Assembly (NCBI RefSeq): GCF_002934005.1
Contig: NZ_PGEM01000025.1
Coordinates: 1 to 64,000, forward strand
Direction: 5' to 3'
DNA: 64,000 nucleotides
Source of the DNA: Cuspidothrix issatschenkoi CHARLIE-1
GTDB lineage: Bacteria; Cyanobacteriota; Cyanobacteriia; Cyanobacteriales; Nostocaceae
Under the pieces are notes generated by a model that made no database searches, had not been told where the DNA came from, and was given only the letters and a program-made list of their open reading frames with translations. Position numbers and translations under genes: made by a program. Positions 39,127-47,948 of the stretch are shown one piece after another (position 1 is the first letter of the stretch; every line of letters starts with the position of its first letter).

Positions 39127-39804
39127 TCAAATTTTATATTCTGCTTCCACTAATTTCACACCAAACACCTCTATAAAAGATGCTGCAACTACGGAATATA
39201 CCTGCTCACAAGTAATATCAGGAATCCAGGCAGCTAAACTACTCACAGGCTTATCAACAATACCACAGGGAATAATTTCCTCAAATCCAGTCATATCTGG
39301 ACAAACATTTAAGGCAAATCCGTGCATAGTAATCCATTTGCTAACTTTTATTCCTATAGCAGCAACTTTATATCCTTCTATCCATACACCTGTAAACCCA
39401 GGCAGACGTTCTCCCCGCAAATCATAGTTTGATAAAGTACGAATTAATACTTCCTCAAGTTGACGTAAATACCAGTGTAAATCCTGACGGTAGTGCCGTA
39501 GGTTTAAAATCGGATAACCCACTAACTGACCAGGACAATGATATGTAACTTCCCCGCCTCTTTCAATCTGATGTACATTAAAGTTACTTTTGTCAAGGTC
39601 GAATTTGATAAACTTTGGATCTGCTCCCGTTCCCAAAGTGTAAACAGGTGGATGTTCCAACAAAATTAGTACATCATCTAAATTAGGGTTATGAATACGT
39701 TCCCTCACTAGCGATCGCTGCCATTCATGGGCAATTGGGTATGCCATTAATCCAGGATTATATAGTAAACAAGGATACTGATTAAATTGGGTGCTAGAAA
39801 TCAT
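39127..39804 (-). CDS. lipB: Octanoyltransferase LipB
   Basis: Transfers octanoyl from acyl carrier protein to lipoyl domains (GcvH, E2 subunits) at the start of lipoate synthesis. The 225-residue product has [21 protein letters not shown], the family signature, then [21 protein letters not shown] with the catalytic Lys. A later Cys (DITCEQVY) is placed as the acyl-thioester nucleophile. The start is [12 protein letters not shown]. lipA is not adjacent. Confidence 0.93.
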   Translation of the reverse strand: MISSTQFNQYPCLLYNPGLMAYPIAHEWQRSLVRERIHNPNLDDVLILLEHPPVYTLGTGADPKFIKFDLDKSNFNVHQIERGGEVTYHCPGQLVGYPILNLRHYRQDLHWYLRQLEEVLIRTLSNYDLRGERLPGFTGVWIEGYKVAAIGIKVSKWITMHGFALNVCPDMTGFEEIIPCGIVDKPVSSLAAWIPDITCEQVYSVVAASFIEVFGVKLVEAEYKI

Positions 39805-39984
39805 CAGTAATTAGTGATTGGTAATTGGTGGTTGGTGATTGGAAATATCAAAGATAAATATTTTCGATCCCAAACCTCTGATGTTCCAAAAATATAGCTA
39901 ACAAATGTCAAGCTATGCAAAGGATCTTGAAGGAACGTCAAGGGAATATACTTTATAACCCATAAAGTGCTAGTTTAAATATAT
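39805..39984. other. Spacer with TGATTGG repeats
   Basis: Just upstream of lipB, about 39806-39842 holds imperfect heptamers (GTGATTGGTAATTGGTGG-type). Nothing else is seen before the HEARO-like segment. Confidence 0.4.
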
Positions 39985-40145
39985 AACCTCAATGGTGTTC
40001 GGAGGACTTATCTGCAATCAGCGTCAACCACCCATCACCTACCCTTCGGGTAAGTGAGGGCTTGTAAAAGCCTAGTTGATCAGACTCAGTTCTTAACCGA
40101 ACTACGTTAGAGGTAAGAGTGGGAGGCTCTTTGGAGCAAAATATT
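39985..40145 (+). ncRNA. HEARO / omega-RNA-like sequence (degenerate IscB-family element)
   Basis: The segment contains CAATCAGCGTCAACCACC, the hairpin GGCTTGTAAAAGCC, ACCGAACTACGTTAGAG and GTGGGAGGCTC. As I recall these are conserved landmarks of HEARO RNAs in cyanobacteria, which lie immediately upstream of IscB/IsrB-type ORFs and guide them. It ends two bases before an ATG that opens with an IscB-like start. With the protein broken it is probably no longer a functional guide, though it could still be transcribed. Similarity is from memory; a covariance-model search would decide. Confidence 0.55.
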
Positions 40146-40208
40146 ATGCCCAAAGTATTTGTTTTAGACACTGAAAAAATTTCAATATCTCAACAATATC
40201 TGGACTGA
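40146..40208 (+). pseudogene. IscB/IsrB-like N-terminal stub
   Basis: ATG at 40146 reads MPKVFVLDTEKISISQQYLD and then stops. VFVLDT right after the Met is the opening of the RuvC-I-like strand of IscB/IsrB proteins, which usually continues to PLNPxHP...ARxLL. Here the sequence diverges after about residue 11. The remainder of the roughly 400-residue protein is absent. Confidence 0.5.
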
Positions 40209-40216
40209 TTCAAGGT

Positions 40217-40288
40217 ATCTCTTGCAAATACTGTAAATCAATTCACAAAAAGGACGGTTACGAATATGGAAAATCAAAGATTTGTTAA
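40217..40288 (+). pseudogene. Possible IS1-type zinc-ribbon relic
   Basis: The frame reads GISCKYCKSIHKKDGYEYGK and then a Cys and a stop. CxxCxS...KxGxxxGKxxxC resembles the N-terminal zinc ribbon of IS1-family InsA proteins. The fragment is too short for a firm call. Confidence 0.25.
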
Positions 40289-40750
40289 TTGCTCAACTGT
40301 CCCTTTCGTTGTTTGTGCTGGCGCACAAAATTACTCATCACATTTGAAAAAATTTCTTTGCATCAATTAAAATCAGATTACCCAAAAAGGTCATCTTCTC
40401 TATACAATGGGGAATAAGACTTAGGACAAAAGAAGACCAACCACTTCTACTTTTGTAAATTTCTAAAAGAAGTAGGCGTTGACAACAAACATATTGCAAC
40501 TTGCCTAGTTCGGTAGTTTTGCTTAAATCACCAATTGCTTGGAAACAATTGGCAAGTCATCGGTAAGGATCAAAACTAATATCAAGACGATGAATAGCAC
40601 AAACTTTAAAATGCAAAAAATCCCGAAAATGCTACAAGGTAGCGTCTTAGGAAGTCAGTCCCCATTTTTGTTAGTGGCAGTGATAGACCTTACCGCAATC
40701 TCTATTCCTACCCAAAAACATCATATATAATATTGAGCGGGAGAGTTTAC
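40289..40750 (+). promoter_or_regulatory. Long 5' leader region of the hibernation-factor gene
   Basis: About 460 bp without a supported gene. It includes pairing such as CCAATTGCTTGGAAACAATTGG (about 40530-40551) and the ribosome-binding site GGGAGAG at about 40739-40745. In Synechococcus the homologous lrtA has a long untranslated leader tied to light-repressed transcript stability, so a similar leader is plausible here. Confidence 0.4.
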
Positions 40751-41389
40751 ATGAAACTTGTCATCCACGGTAAAAATATTGAAATCACTGATGCCATCCG
40801 TGAATATGTGCATCAAAAGATTGAAAAAGCAGTTAATCATTTTCAGAACATCACAAATGAAGTGGATGTCCATTTGAGCGTGGCTCGCAATCCCCGAATA
40901 AATACTAAACAAGCGGCGGAAGTAACTATTTATGCTAATGGTAGCGTCATCCGTGCAGAGGAAAGCAGCGAAAGCTTGTATGCAAGCATTGATCTAGTTG
41001 CAGATAAAATTGCTCGGCAATTACGAAAATATAAAGAAAGAAGGCAGGATCACAAAACCCAACCCATATCAACTAATGAAGTTGTAGCACCAGAACCAGT
41101 TGCAGCAGATTTAATTGGCGATCGCACTCCAGAATTACCCCAAGAAGTTGTGCGAACCAAATACTTCTCCATGCCACCCATGACAGTAGCAGAAGCCCAG
41201 GAACAACTACAACTGGTTGGCCATGACTTTTATATGTTTCACAACGCCGAAACCGGAGAGATTAACGTCATTTATGAACGCAATCACGGTGGTTATGGAG
41301 TCATTCAACCCCGCAATAACGGTAACGGCAACACCAAAAACGGTAAATCAGCTAATGCTGCTGTAGCCGAAAAAGCCCATAAAGCCTAA
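40751..41389 (+). CDS. hpf: Long-form ribosome hibernation promoting factor (LrtA/HPF)
   Basis: ATG at 40751 ([20 protein letters not shown]) follows GGGAGAG and is preferred over an in-frame TTG at 40733; the product is 212 residues. The N-terminal HPF/RaiA domain (1-100) binds the 30S decoding channel. After an acidic linker with the dipeptide DR (IGDRTPELP), the C-terminal dimerisation domain ([20 protein letters not shown]...[18 protein letters not shown]) mediates 100S ribosome formation. In cyanobacteria it is called lrtA and is induced in darkness. Confidence 0.94.
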   Translation: MKLVIHGKNIEITDAIREYVHQKIEKAVNHFQNITNEVDVHLSVARNPRINTKQAAEVTIYANGSVIRAEESSESLYASIDLVADKIARQLRKYKERRQDHKTQPISTNEVVAPEPVAADLIGDRTPELPQEVVRTKYFSMPPMTVAEAQEQLQLVGHDFYMFHNAETGEINVIYERNHGGYGVIQPRNNGNGNTKNGKSANAAVAEKAHKA

Positions 41390-41482
41390 CTTTAGGTGAC
41401 AGGCAAGAGGCAAGAGGGAATCGGGAAATTCTTTCCCCTGCCCCCTGCTTTGTCTCAACAATAATTGTTTACACCAAGTTAA

Positions 41483-41944
41483 TTACTTTGCCGCCAGAGT
41501 TTGCAGTGTTTTTAATGCTTCTTCAACATGACCCTTGAAGTTCAGCATAGAATCAAATACATATTGCACAATGCCGTTTTGGTCAACTACATAAGTCACC
41601 CGGCCGGGGATAAAACCAAAACCAGTAGTTGCACCATATTGTTTTCGTACTTTGTCACCTTGATCACTCAATAAAATAAAAGGTAGATTGTGTTTGCTGG
41701 CGAACCTTTGATGAGACTCACGAGAATCACCACTGACACCAATCACCTCAGCACCAGCAGCTTTAAACACTTCATATTCATCTCTAAAAGCGCAAGATTC
41801 TAGAGTACATCCTGGTGTATCATCCTTGGGATAAAAATAGAGGACAACAGATTTTTGACCGCGAAAATCACCAAGACTAACATTTTTACCATTTTGGTCC
41901 GGTAAATTAAAATTAGGTGCGGTATCTCCAACTTTGATAGCCAT
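41483..41944 (-). CDS. bcp: Thioredoxin-dependent peroxiredoxin (BCP/PrxQ)
   Basis: Reduces hydrogen peroxide and organic hydroperoxides with thioredoxin as donor. The 153-residue protein has the PrxQ site [18 protein letters not shown], with peroxidatic Cys46 and resolving Cys51 on the same helix. It also has the expected [21 protein letters not shown]. No targeting signal is seen, so it is cytoplasmic. Confidence 0.95.
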   Translation of the reverse strand: MAIKVGDTAPNFNLPDQNGKNVSLGDFRGQKSVVLYFYPKDDTPGCTLESCAFRDEYEVFKAAGAEVIGVSGDSRESHQRFASKHNLPFILLSDQGDKVRKQYGATTGFGFIPGRVTYVVDQNGIVQYVFDSMLNFKGHVEEALKTLQTLAAK

Positions 41945-42410
41945 ATTAAAAAAATCTAAATTACTTAATAAAAGTTTACCTTGAATCCTGAATTGAAGAG
42001 GAATATAGAATTGCTATTTGATTTTTAATTAGGAAAAAAGCCTTTTTCTTTCAACCATTTGGGCTTAAATCCTCCACCACAATCTTATTTAGACACTTCC
42101 AATAAAAAAAATACCCAGAAAGTTCTGATTCCCCTCCTCGGTTGCGGTGAATCCGAAGGGGAAGGGGTTAGGGGTCTTATTTTCAACTCAGGTGAACCCA
42201 AACTCTTTTCCTCCACACTCTTTACCCTGATCCCCTACCTTATCCCAAGGTAAATTATTTACGTTCACTTACTTAGTACAGATGGATATGGATATTTTTA
42301 GAATAGTTTGTAAAGAATCAAATCTCTACGCATGAAGCACCGGACACGTTAAAAATTAGACAAGAGATGATATTCTTAAATAAGATATTCTACATACATT
42401 TTTACGAGTT
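41945..42410. other. Intergenic region with low-complexity repeats
   Basis: About 42120-42180 holds CCGAAGGGGAAGGGGTTAGGGG-type repeat DNA. A 64-codon frame there is repeat-derived and not called. No RNA gene was recognised. Confidence 0.4.
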
Positions 42411-43577
42411 ATGACTTATAAATTATCACGAATGGAAGTGATTCAGTCGCCAATTATTCCCGTTGTGGGAGAATTAATTAAAAACTCTCCAGGGACAATT
42501 TCTCTGGGGCAAGGTGTAGTTCATTATCAACCTCCAGAAACAGCTATTGAATTATTACCAAAATTTCTTTCTGAACCCAAAAATCATCTTTATCAAGCGG
42601 TGGTGGGTATTCCTGAATTATTAACAGTATTGGCACAAAAGTTATCAAAATTTAATGGGATTGATATTAATGAAGACAATGCTATTGTCGTGACAGCAGG
42701 TAGTAATATGGGATTTATGAATGCTATCTTAGCAATTACTTCTCCTGGTGATGAAATTATTTTAAATACGCCGTACTATTTTAATCATGAAATGGCGATT
42801 AAGATGGCAGGTTGTCAGCCTGTGTTAGTAACTACAGATGCAGATTATCAATTAATTCCTGAAGCCATAGCTAAAGCAATTACATCAAAAACCCGTGCTA
42901 TTGTGACAATTTCTCCCAATAATCCCACAGGTGTAGTTTATTCAGAATCAGCGTTAAAACAAGTTAATCAAATTTGTCAAGATAGGGAAATTTATCATAT
43001 TAGTGATGAGGCTTATGAATATTTTACTTATAATGAAGTAAAGCATATTTCTCCTGGGGCATTTCCAGGAAGTAATGAATATACAATTTCTCTTTTTAGT
43101 TTATCAAAAGCTTATGGTTTTGCTAGTTGGCGAATTGGTTATATGGTAATTCCTAAACATTTGTTAACTGCTGTAAAAAAGGTTCAAGATACTATTTTAA
43201 TTTGTCCACCCGTGGTTTCTCAATATGCAGCATTGGGGGCGTTACAGGTAAAAGATAATTATTTAAAAGATCATATTTCTACAATTGCCCAAGTTCGAGA
43301 AATAGTAATTCATGCACTAGCATCTTTAGAAGATTTATGTACTATTACCAGTGCAAATGGGGCTTTTTACTTTTTCATAAAAGTGCATACGAAAATCAAT
43401 GATTTGGAATTAGTAAGAAAACTGATTCAAGAATATAAAGTAGCGGTAATTCCGGGAACAACCTTTGGAATGGAAGATGGTTGTTATTTGCGGGTTGCCT
43501 ATGGTGCATTACAAGCAGATACGGCCAAAGCAGGTATAGAAAGATTAGTCAAAGGTCTGCAAAGTATCGTATTATAA
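42411..43577 (+). CDS. Class I/II PLP-dependent aminotransferase
   Basis: A 388-residue fold-type I aminotransferase. The sequence reads LGQGVVHYQPPETAIE at the start, VTAGSNMGFMNAILA for cofactor phosphate contacts, ISPNNPTGVVYSE, DEAYEYF with the pyridine-binding Asp, SLSKAYGFASWRIGY with the Schiff-base Lys, and a C-terminal LRVAYGAL with the carboxylate-binding Arg. The amino-acid specificity is not readable; aspartate or aromatic and branched substrates are all possible. A histidine phosphatase gene follows at 35 bp. Confidence 0.88.
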   Translation: MTYKLSRMEVIQSPIIPVVGELIKNSPGTISLGQGVVHYQPPETAIELLPKFLSEPKNHLYQAVVGIPELLTVLAQKLSKFNGIDINEDNAIVVTAGSNMGFMNAILAITSPGDEIILNTPYYFNHEMAIKMAGCQPVLVTTDADYQLIPEAIAKAITSKTRAIVTISPNNPTGVVYSESALKQVNQICQDREIYHISDEAYEYFTYNEVKHISPGAFPGSNEYTISLFSLSKAYGFASWRIGYMVIPKHLLTAVKKVQDTILICPPVVSQYAALGALQVKDNYLKDHISTIAQVREIVIHALASLEDLCTITSANGAFYFFIKVHTKINDLELVRKLIQEYKVAVIPGTTFGMEDGCYLRVAYGALQADTAKAGIERLVKGLQSIVL

Positions 43578-43611
43578 CCGCATAACAAAAATTAACACTC
43601 GTATTTTATCC

Positions 43612-44259
43612 ATGAGTCAAATAGTTTGGATAGCAAGACACGCTAACCGTCTCGACTTTGTAAATCCTGATTGGTTTCTTACCGCTGAAAGACGGTATGA
43701 TCCACCTTTATCAGATGATGGTATGGTTCAGGCGCAGCAGTTAGCAAAACGACTCAAAGAGCAAAAAATCAGTCATATTTTTACTTCTCCGTTTTTGCGA
43801 ACTATTCAAACTGCGAATGCGATCGCTGAAGTTTTGGATTTAGAGATTAAACTAGAAATAGGCTTGAGTGAATGGTTAAATCCCGAATGGATGACTGAAG
43901 AACCAGAAAAACTACCAATTTCCGCCTTAGTAGAATTATTCCCCAGAATTGATACTAGCTACACATCACGCATAGCTGCACAATATCCTGAAACCCATGA
44001 AAAAGTGCGGGAACGTTCAGCACAAACTGCCAGGTGTCTATCTACGGAATTTTCCCCCCATGATATCCTATTGGTGGCACATGGGGCTTCTGTTTTGGGT
44101 GCAGCAATGGGATTAGTGGGGGATATTGCCAAAACAGAAGTTAAAGCTTCTTTATGTTCTTTGGTAAAAGTTGTCCGTCAAGATTCGGAATGGTTGCTAG
44201 AACTAACAGGAGATACTTCCCATTTAACAAAAATTGAGGAAGTAGTGCGATTTGTGTAA
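43612..44259 (+). CDS. Histidine phosphatase superfamily protein
   Basis: A 215-residue member of the phosphoglycerate-mutase-like superfamily. The phospho-acceptor motif is ARHANRLDF (Arg9, His10), with Ala in place of the common Gly in RHG. An Arg in SPFLRTIQTA binds phosphate, and LLVAHGASVLG supplies the second His. The natural substrate cannot be told. It sits between the aminotransferase and glucokinase genes, all on the plus strand and closely spaced, so coexpression is plausible. Confidence 0.85.
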   Translation: MSQIVWIARHANRLDFVNPDWFLTAERRYDPPLSDDGMVQAQQLAKRLKEQKISHIFTSPFLRTIQTANAIAEVLDLEIKLEIGLSEWLNPEWMTEEPEKLPISALVELFPRIDTSYTSRIAAQYPETHEKVRERSAQTARCLSTEFSPHDILLVAHGASVLGAAMGLVGDIAKTEVKASLCSLVKVVRQDSEWLLELTGDTSHLTKIEEVVRFV

Positions 44260-44334
44260 ATCTAGAATCGGGATTTTTTGCAAATCCCAACTCAAAATAA
44301 CTTAGCAAAAGTAACGTATTAACTGATAAATTTT

Positions 44335-45360
44335 ATGACCTTACTACTAGCAGGAGATATCGGTGGCACAAAAACTATTTTGCGTTTGGTGGAATTCTCA
44401 GAAACAGTAGGCTTAAAAACTCTGTATGAGGAGAGTTTTCCCAGTGGAGATTTTCCCGATTTAGTGCCAATCGTACAAAAGTTTTTGCACACAGCTAATT
44501 TTACCACACCTGAAAAAGCTTGTTTTGCGATCGCCGGTCCAGTCAGGGGAAATACTGCCAAACTAACTAACTTATCATGGTTTCTCGATACAGATCGGTT
44601 AATTCAAGAACTGGGTATTGTTTCGATTTCTTTAATTAACGATTTTGCGGCGGTTGGTTATGGTATTTTTGGCTTAACAAAACAGGATTTATTCACTTTA
44701 CAAGTTGGTAAATATCAACCAGCAGCACCTATGGCTGTAATTGGTGCAGGAACAGGTTTAGGCCAGGGATTTTTAATTAAACATGGAAATCAATATCAAG
44801 TCTTTCCTTCCGAGGGTGGACACGCAGATTTTGCGCCCCGCAATGAGTTAGAATTTCAATTATTAAAATATCTTTTAGATAAACATAATATTGACAGAGT
44901 TTCTGTAGAAAGAGTAGTTTCCGGGTTAGGAATTATCTCTATTTACCAATTTTTGCGAGATCAACAAATAGCTACCGAATCTCCAGAAATTGGCCAAGCG
45001 GTGAGAACTTGGGAACAAGAAGCACAGAAAACCGAAAAAACAGTTGATCCTGGTGCATTTATTGGTAGTGCGGCATTGCAAAAAAGCGATCGCCTTTCTG
45101 AAAAAACCATAGAATTATTTGTTGCCGCCTACGGTGCAGAAGCGGGCAATCTTGCCCTCAAACTATTACCTTATGGAGGATTATACATTGCTGGTGGTAT
45201 CGCCCCTAAAATCCTACCTTTAATCCAAAATGGTAGTTTTATGTTAAATTTTATCCAAAAAGGCAGAATGGGTTCTTTACTCAAAGAAATCCCCGTTCAC
45301 ATAATTCTTAACCAACAAGTGGGATTAATTGGTGCGGGTTTGTGTGCATCTAGGTTATAA
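44335..45360 (+). CDS. glk: Glucokinase
   Basis: ATP-dependent phosphorylation of glucose, feeding glycolysis and the oxidative pentose-phosphate pathway. The 341-residue protein begins LLAGDIGGTKTILRLVE, the phosphate-1 motif. FAIAGPV, LINDFAAVGYG with the catalytic Asp, VIGAGTGLGQGFL and PSEGGHADFAPRN follow, which is the group B (GlcK) signature. ROK kinases would show a Cys-rich zinc motif, absent here. Confidence 0.94.
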   Translation: MTLLLAGDIGGTKTILRLVEFSETVGLKTLYEESFPSGDFPDLVPIVQKFLHTANFTTPEKACFAIAGPVRGNTAKLTNLSWFLDTDRLIQELGIVSISLINDFAAVGYGIFGLTKQDLFTLQVGKYQPAAPMAVIGAGTGLGQGFLIKHGNQYQVFPSEGGHADFAPRNELEFQLLKYLLDKHNIDRVSVERVVSGLGIISIYQFLRDQQIATESPEIGQAVRTWEQEAQKTEKTVDPGAFIGSAALQKSDRLSEKTIELFVAAYGAEAGNLALKLLPYGGLYIAGGIAPKILPLIQNGSFMLNFIQKGRMGSLLKEIPVHIILNQQVGLIGAGLCASRL

Positions 45361-45403
45361 CTAGCAACGACACTAAAAACAGCATCTGCCAATTTTATAA
45401 CTT

Positions 45404-46006
45404 ATGAATAGCAAAATTGTACTATCTTTGATCGCCGTTACTCTTTTCTCTAGCGGTAATGCTGCATTGGCTGTACATTTATCCGAACCGAAAACCTCAG
45501 AGAAAAAGCCCATTGTTCCCCAAATAGTTCAACCAAAATGGAGAACATTTACGTCCCCAGATGGACGTTTTACAGTCCTAATGCCAGGAAAACACAAACA
45601 GAAAACCCAAATTCAAAAAACCTACATGGGGAAAATAAAATTAGAAATATTTTTAGCCCAACCCCCACAGCAAGAGGCAGCATATATAGTCACATACAAT
45701 GAATTTCCTGATAGCTATGTGCAAATGAATAGTCCTCAAAAAATCATGGATGAAGCCCAATATATGGAATTAACAACTACCCAAAGTAGATTACTAAATC
45801 AGCGTAATATTCGCAGTTCTAACTTTCATCCTGGTAGAGAAATTGAATATGTCAACACCATCGGCAAAGTTACAAAAACGAGGATGTTTGTCGCTCATGA
45901 TAGATTATATAAAGTCATGGCTATTGTTTCTAAAAAACAGCATGATAGTTTAAATAAAACAGTCACAGGCTTTTTAAATTCTTTTCAATTAGTGGTCAAA
46001 CCTTAG
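45404..46006 (+). CDS. Exported protein of unknown function
   Basis: A 200-residue protein with a signal peptide (MNSKIVLSLIAVTLFSSGNAALA, cleavage near residue 24). A Pro/Lys linker leads to a compact domain that begins WRTFTSPDGRFTVLMPGKHKQKT. It ends with DRLYKVMAIVSKKQHDSLNKTVTGFLNSF. This layout is common among cyanobacterial hypothetical proteins of PsbP-like size, but I see no clear PsbP signature. It follows glk by 43 bp. Confidence 0.65.
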   Translation: MNSKIVLSLIAVTLFSSGNAALAVHLSEPKTSEKKPIVPQIVQPKWRTFTSPDGRFTVLMPGKHKQKTQIQKTYMGKIKLEIFLAQPPQQEAAYIVTYNEFPDSYVQMNSPQKIMDEAQYMELTTTQSRLLNQRNIRSSNFHPGREIEYVNTIGKVTKTRMFVAHDRLYKVMAIVSKKQHDSLNKTVTGFLNSFQLVVKP

Positions 46007-46187
46007 CTAATTTTGTAAAAAAAACTAGGCGAACATAATTCACTACTACACAATAGACCTGTCTAAAATACAAAAAAATAGTAGGACGGTAAATTGAAGA
46101 TATACCGTGGCTCTACCTCATATAAAAAATATTATCCTATCAATAAAAGGAATGCCTCACTCACCAGGCCGCCATGTATTAAATAGG

Positions 46188-46233
46188 TTAAAAAAAAAAG
46201 AAAAAATGAAGGATAAAAAACAGATCCTTCATT
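46188..46233 (-). terminator. Terminator of the GT2 gene
   Basis: On the minus strand the perfect 9-bp stem ATGAAGGAT/ATCCTTCAT (46207-46233, nine-base loop) is followed by a long T-rich run read from 46206 to 46188. It lies 26 bp past the GT2 stop. The 46007-46187 spacer contains no gene. Confidence 0.8.
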
Positions 46234-46258
46234 TTCCTGGGTTGATGTCGTTGATGTC

Positions 46259-47671
46259 TTATTGATGTGCGCCAGTATGGACAGTTTTTACCCATTTGAG
46301 ACGTTTTGGTCGGAAAGACATTCTTGCGGTGGTGCTACTTATAACTACTAACCAATGCAACATATATAAATTGCCGCGTAGGGTTTGTAAAAGTAACATT
46401 AAATATGTAGATGGTTTAAATTGTTGCTCTGAGCGAATATACTGCAAACCAGCAAACATTCCTACTAGGGACATTCCAATGGATAAGCTGGTGACAGGAG
46501 TGAAGACGGGAGGACGATGACGAGCGATCGCCATTAAGATATCTGGTATTGCGGCTGTGGGCAAGATATACATCGTAAACATAAAGATCAGCAAGTCCCA
46601 GGTTTTCTTTGACCCCATGCGGTTTTTGAGAATGAGATCCCAATAGTCCAAATAACGTTGATAGCCACCTTCCGCCCAACGGTTGCGTTGATGCCAAAGG
46701 GCGATCGCATTGGTGACACCTTCTTCTTCTACTGGGGGGAAAAATACACATTCAATATCCCATCGATCTAGATGTAAACGAATAGTTAAATCTAAATCAT
46801 CGGTAATGGTTTCCTCATTCCAGCCACCGCAACTGGTTAAAGCTTGACGACGGACAAATTGACCATTTCCCCGGAGTTCGCCAATACCACCAATGGTTGT
46901 CCTCTGTTGTTGAAACCACATATCTAAAACCATTTCCGCCATTTGTCCCTTAGTCCAAAAATTTTCTTTGGCATTGGCGATCGCTTTTCGCATTTGTACC
47001 GCCCCTACCTGTTGCTTTTCAAACAAAGGAACTACCTGTAATAACAAATCTGATGTAACTTGGGCATCGGCATCAAATACCGCAATAATATCTCCTTTAG
47101 TTCGAGGTAGAACTTGATTTAATGCCCCTGACTTACCACCACTAGCTCCAGAAGAACGGCTAAATATATTTAGTTGTTGATATTCCTGTTTTAATTCTGC
47201 TAGTAATTGTGGTGTACTGTCTGTACTGTTATCATCAATAATCCAGACTTCATATTGCCCATTAGGGTATTCCAAGCTACACAGGTTCTTGACCAATCTG
47301 CCAATCACCGCTTCTTCATTTTTAGCAGCCACTAATATAGAAACAAAAGGCAAATCTCCTCCTGTTTCCGGTTTATGGTGGGGGCGTTTCGTAAAAATAA
47401 TTCTCAAGGCGTGAATGCCTAGCATTGTGGTCAGTGCTAGGATAAATATTGAAGCCCAAGAAACTAAATGTAGGGCGATAGTCCCAGTCCAAACTATAGT
47501 TAAAACTAAAGCCGCTTTACCTCTACGTCGTTGAAATCGGGATGGTTGTACAAGCACGGAATCTGTATTTACTTCTGATAGCTCATCTACTGATGGGTCA
47601 GTTAAGATAGAGTCCAGGGGATCAGAATTTTCGTCGTAAGTATTGTTTTCAGGCCAGGAATTCGCTGGCAT
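46259..47671 (-). CDS. GT2 processive-type membrane glycosyltransferase
   Basis: A 470-residue glycosyltransferase family 2 protein. Two membrane segments (about 53-92) precede the catalytic domain, which carries Asp146-Asp147 (IIDDNSTDS), the DAD metal site (200-202), the acceptor-site TDDLDL (about 290-294) and QRNRW (328-332). Three further membrane helices follow. The D,D,D,QxxRW set is that of cellulose/hyaluronan-synthase-like enzymes. The polysaccharide made is unknown; there is no PilZ domain or operon partner. Confidence 0.88.
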   Translation of the reverse strand: MPANSWPENNTYDENSDPLDSILTDPSVDELSEVNTDSVLVQPSRFQRRRGKAALVLTIVWTGTIALHLVSWASIFILALTTMLGIHALRIIFTKRPHHKPETGGDLPFVSILVAAKNEEAVIGRLVKNLCSLEYPNGQYEVWIIDDNSTDSTPQLLAELKQEYQQLNIFSRSSGASGGKSGALNQVLPRTKGDIIAVFDADAQVTSDLLLQVVPLFEKQQVGAVQMRKAIANAKENFWTKGQMAEMVLDMWFQQQRTTIGGIGELRGNGQFVRRQALTSCGGWNEETITDDLDLTIRLHLDRWDIECVFFPPVEEEGVTNAIALWHQRNRWAEGGYQRYLDYWDLILKNRMGSKKTWDLLIFMFTMYILPTAAIPDILMAIARHRPPVFTPVTSLSIGMSLVGMFAGLQYIRSEQQFKPSTYLMLLLQTLRGNLYMLHWLVVISSTTARMSFRPKRLKWVKTVHTGAHQ

Positions 47672-47948
47672 AGGTTACATAATTCAAAAACAGCTATACC
47701 ATGTAGCTTTATTTACAAAATAATACTGTAATATATTACTAGCTACCTCATTAATATAGTTCCAAAGAGTTCTAAAGGGAATAGAAAAAGAGGAATTTAC
47801 CCGATGCAGAATTAGGAGTTAGAGAACATGGGCAGGAAAAATTAGACTTGCAGTAGGAGCAAAGTTAGGCTTCAACCGTCAATTCTCAACCTAGTAAACC
47901 ACTAATCGAGTTATCATAGTGAATAGTCTGCTTGTAAATTATGATTGA
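47672..47948. other. Promoter spacer, nothing distinctive
   Basis: A divergent region between the GT2 and helicase genes. No hairpin or repeat stands out. Confidence 0.4.
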
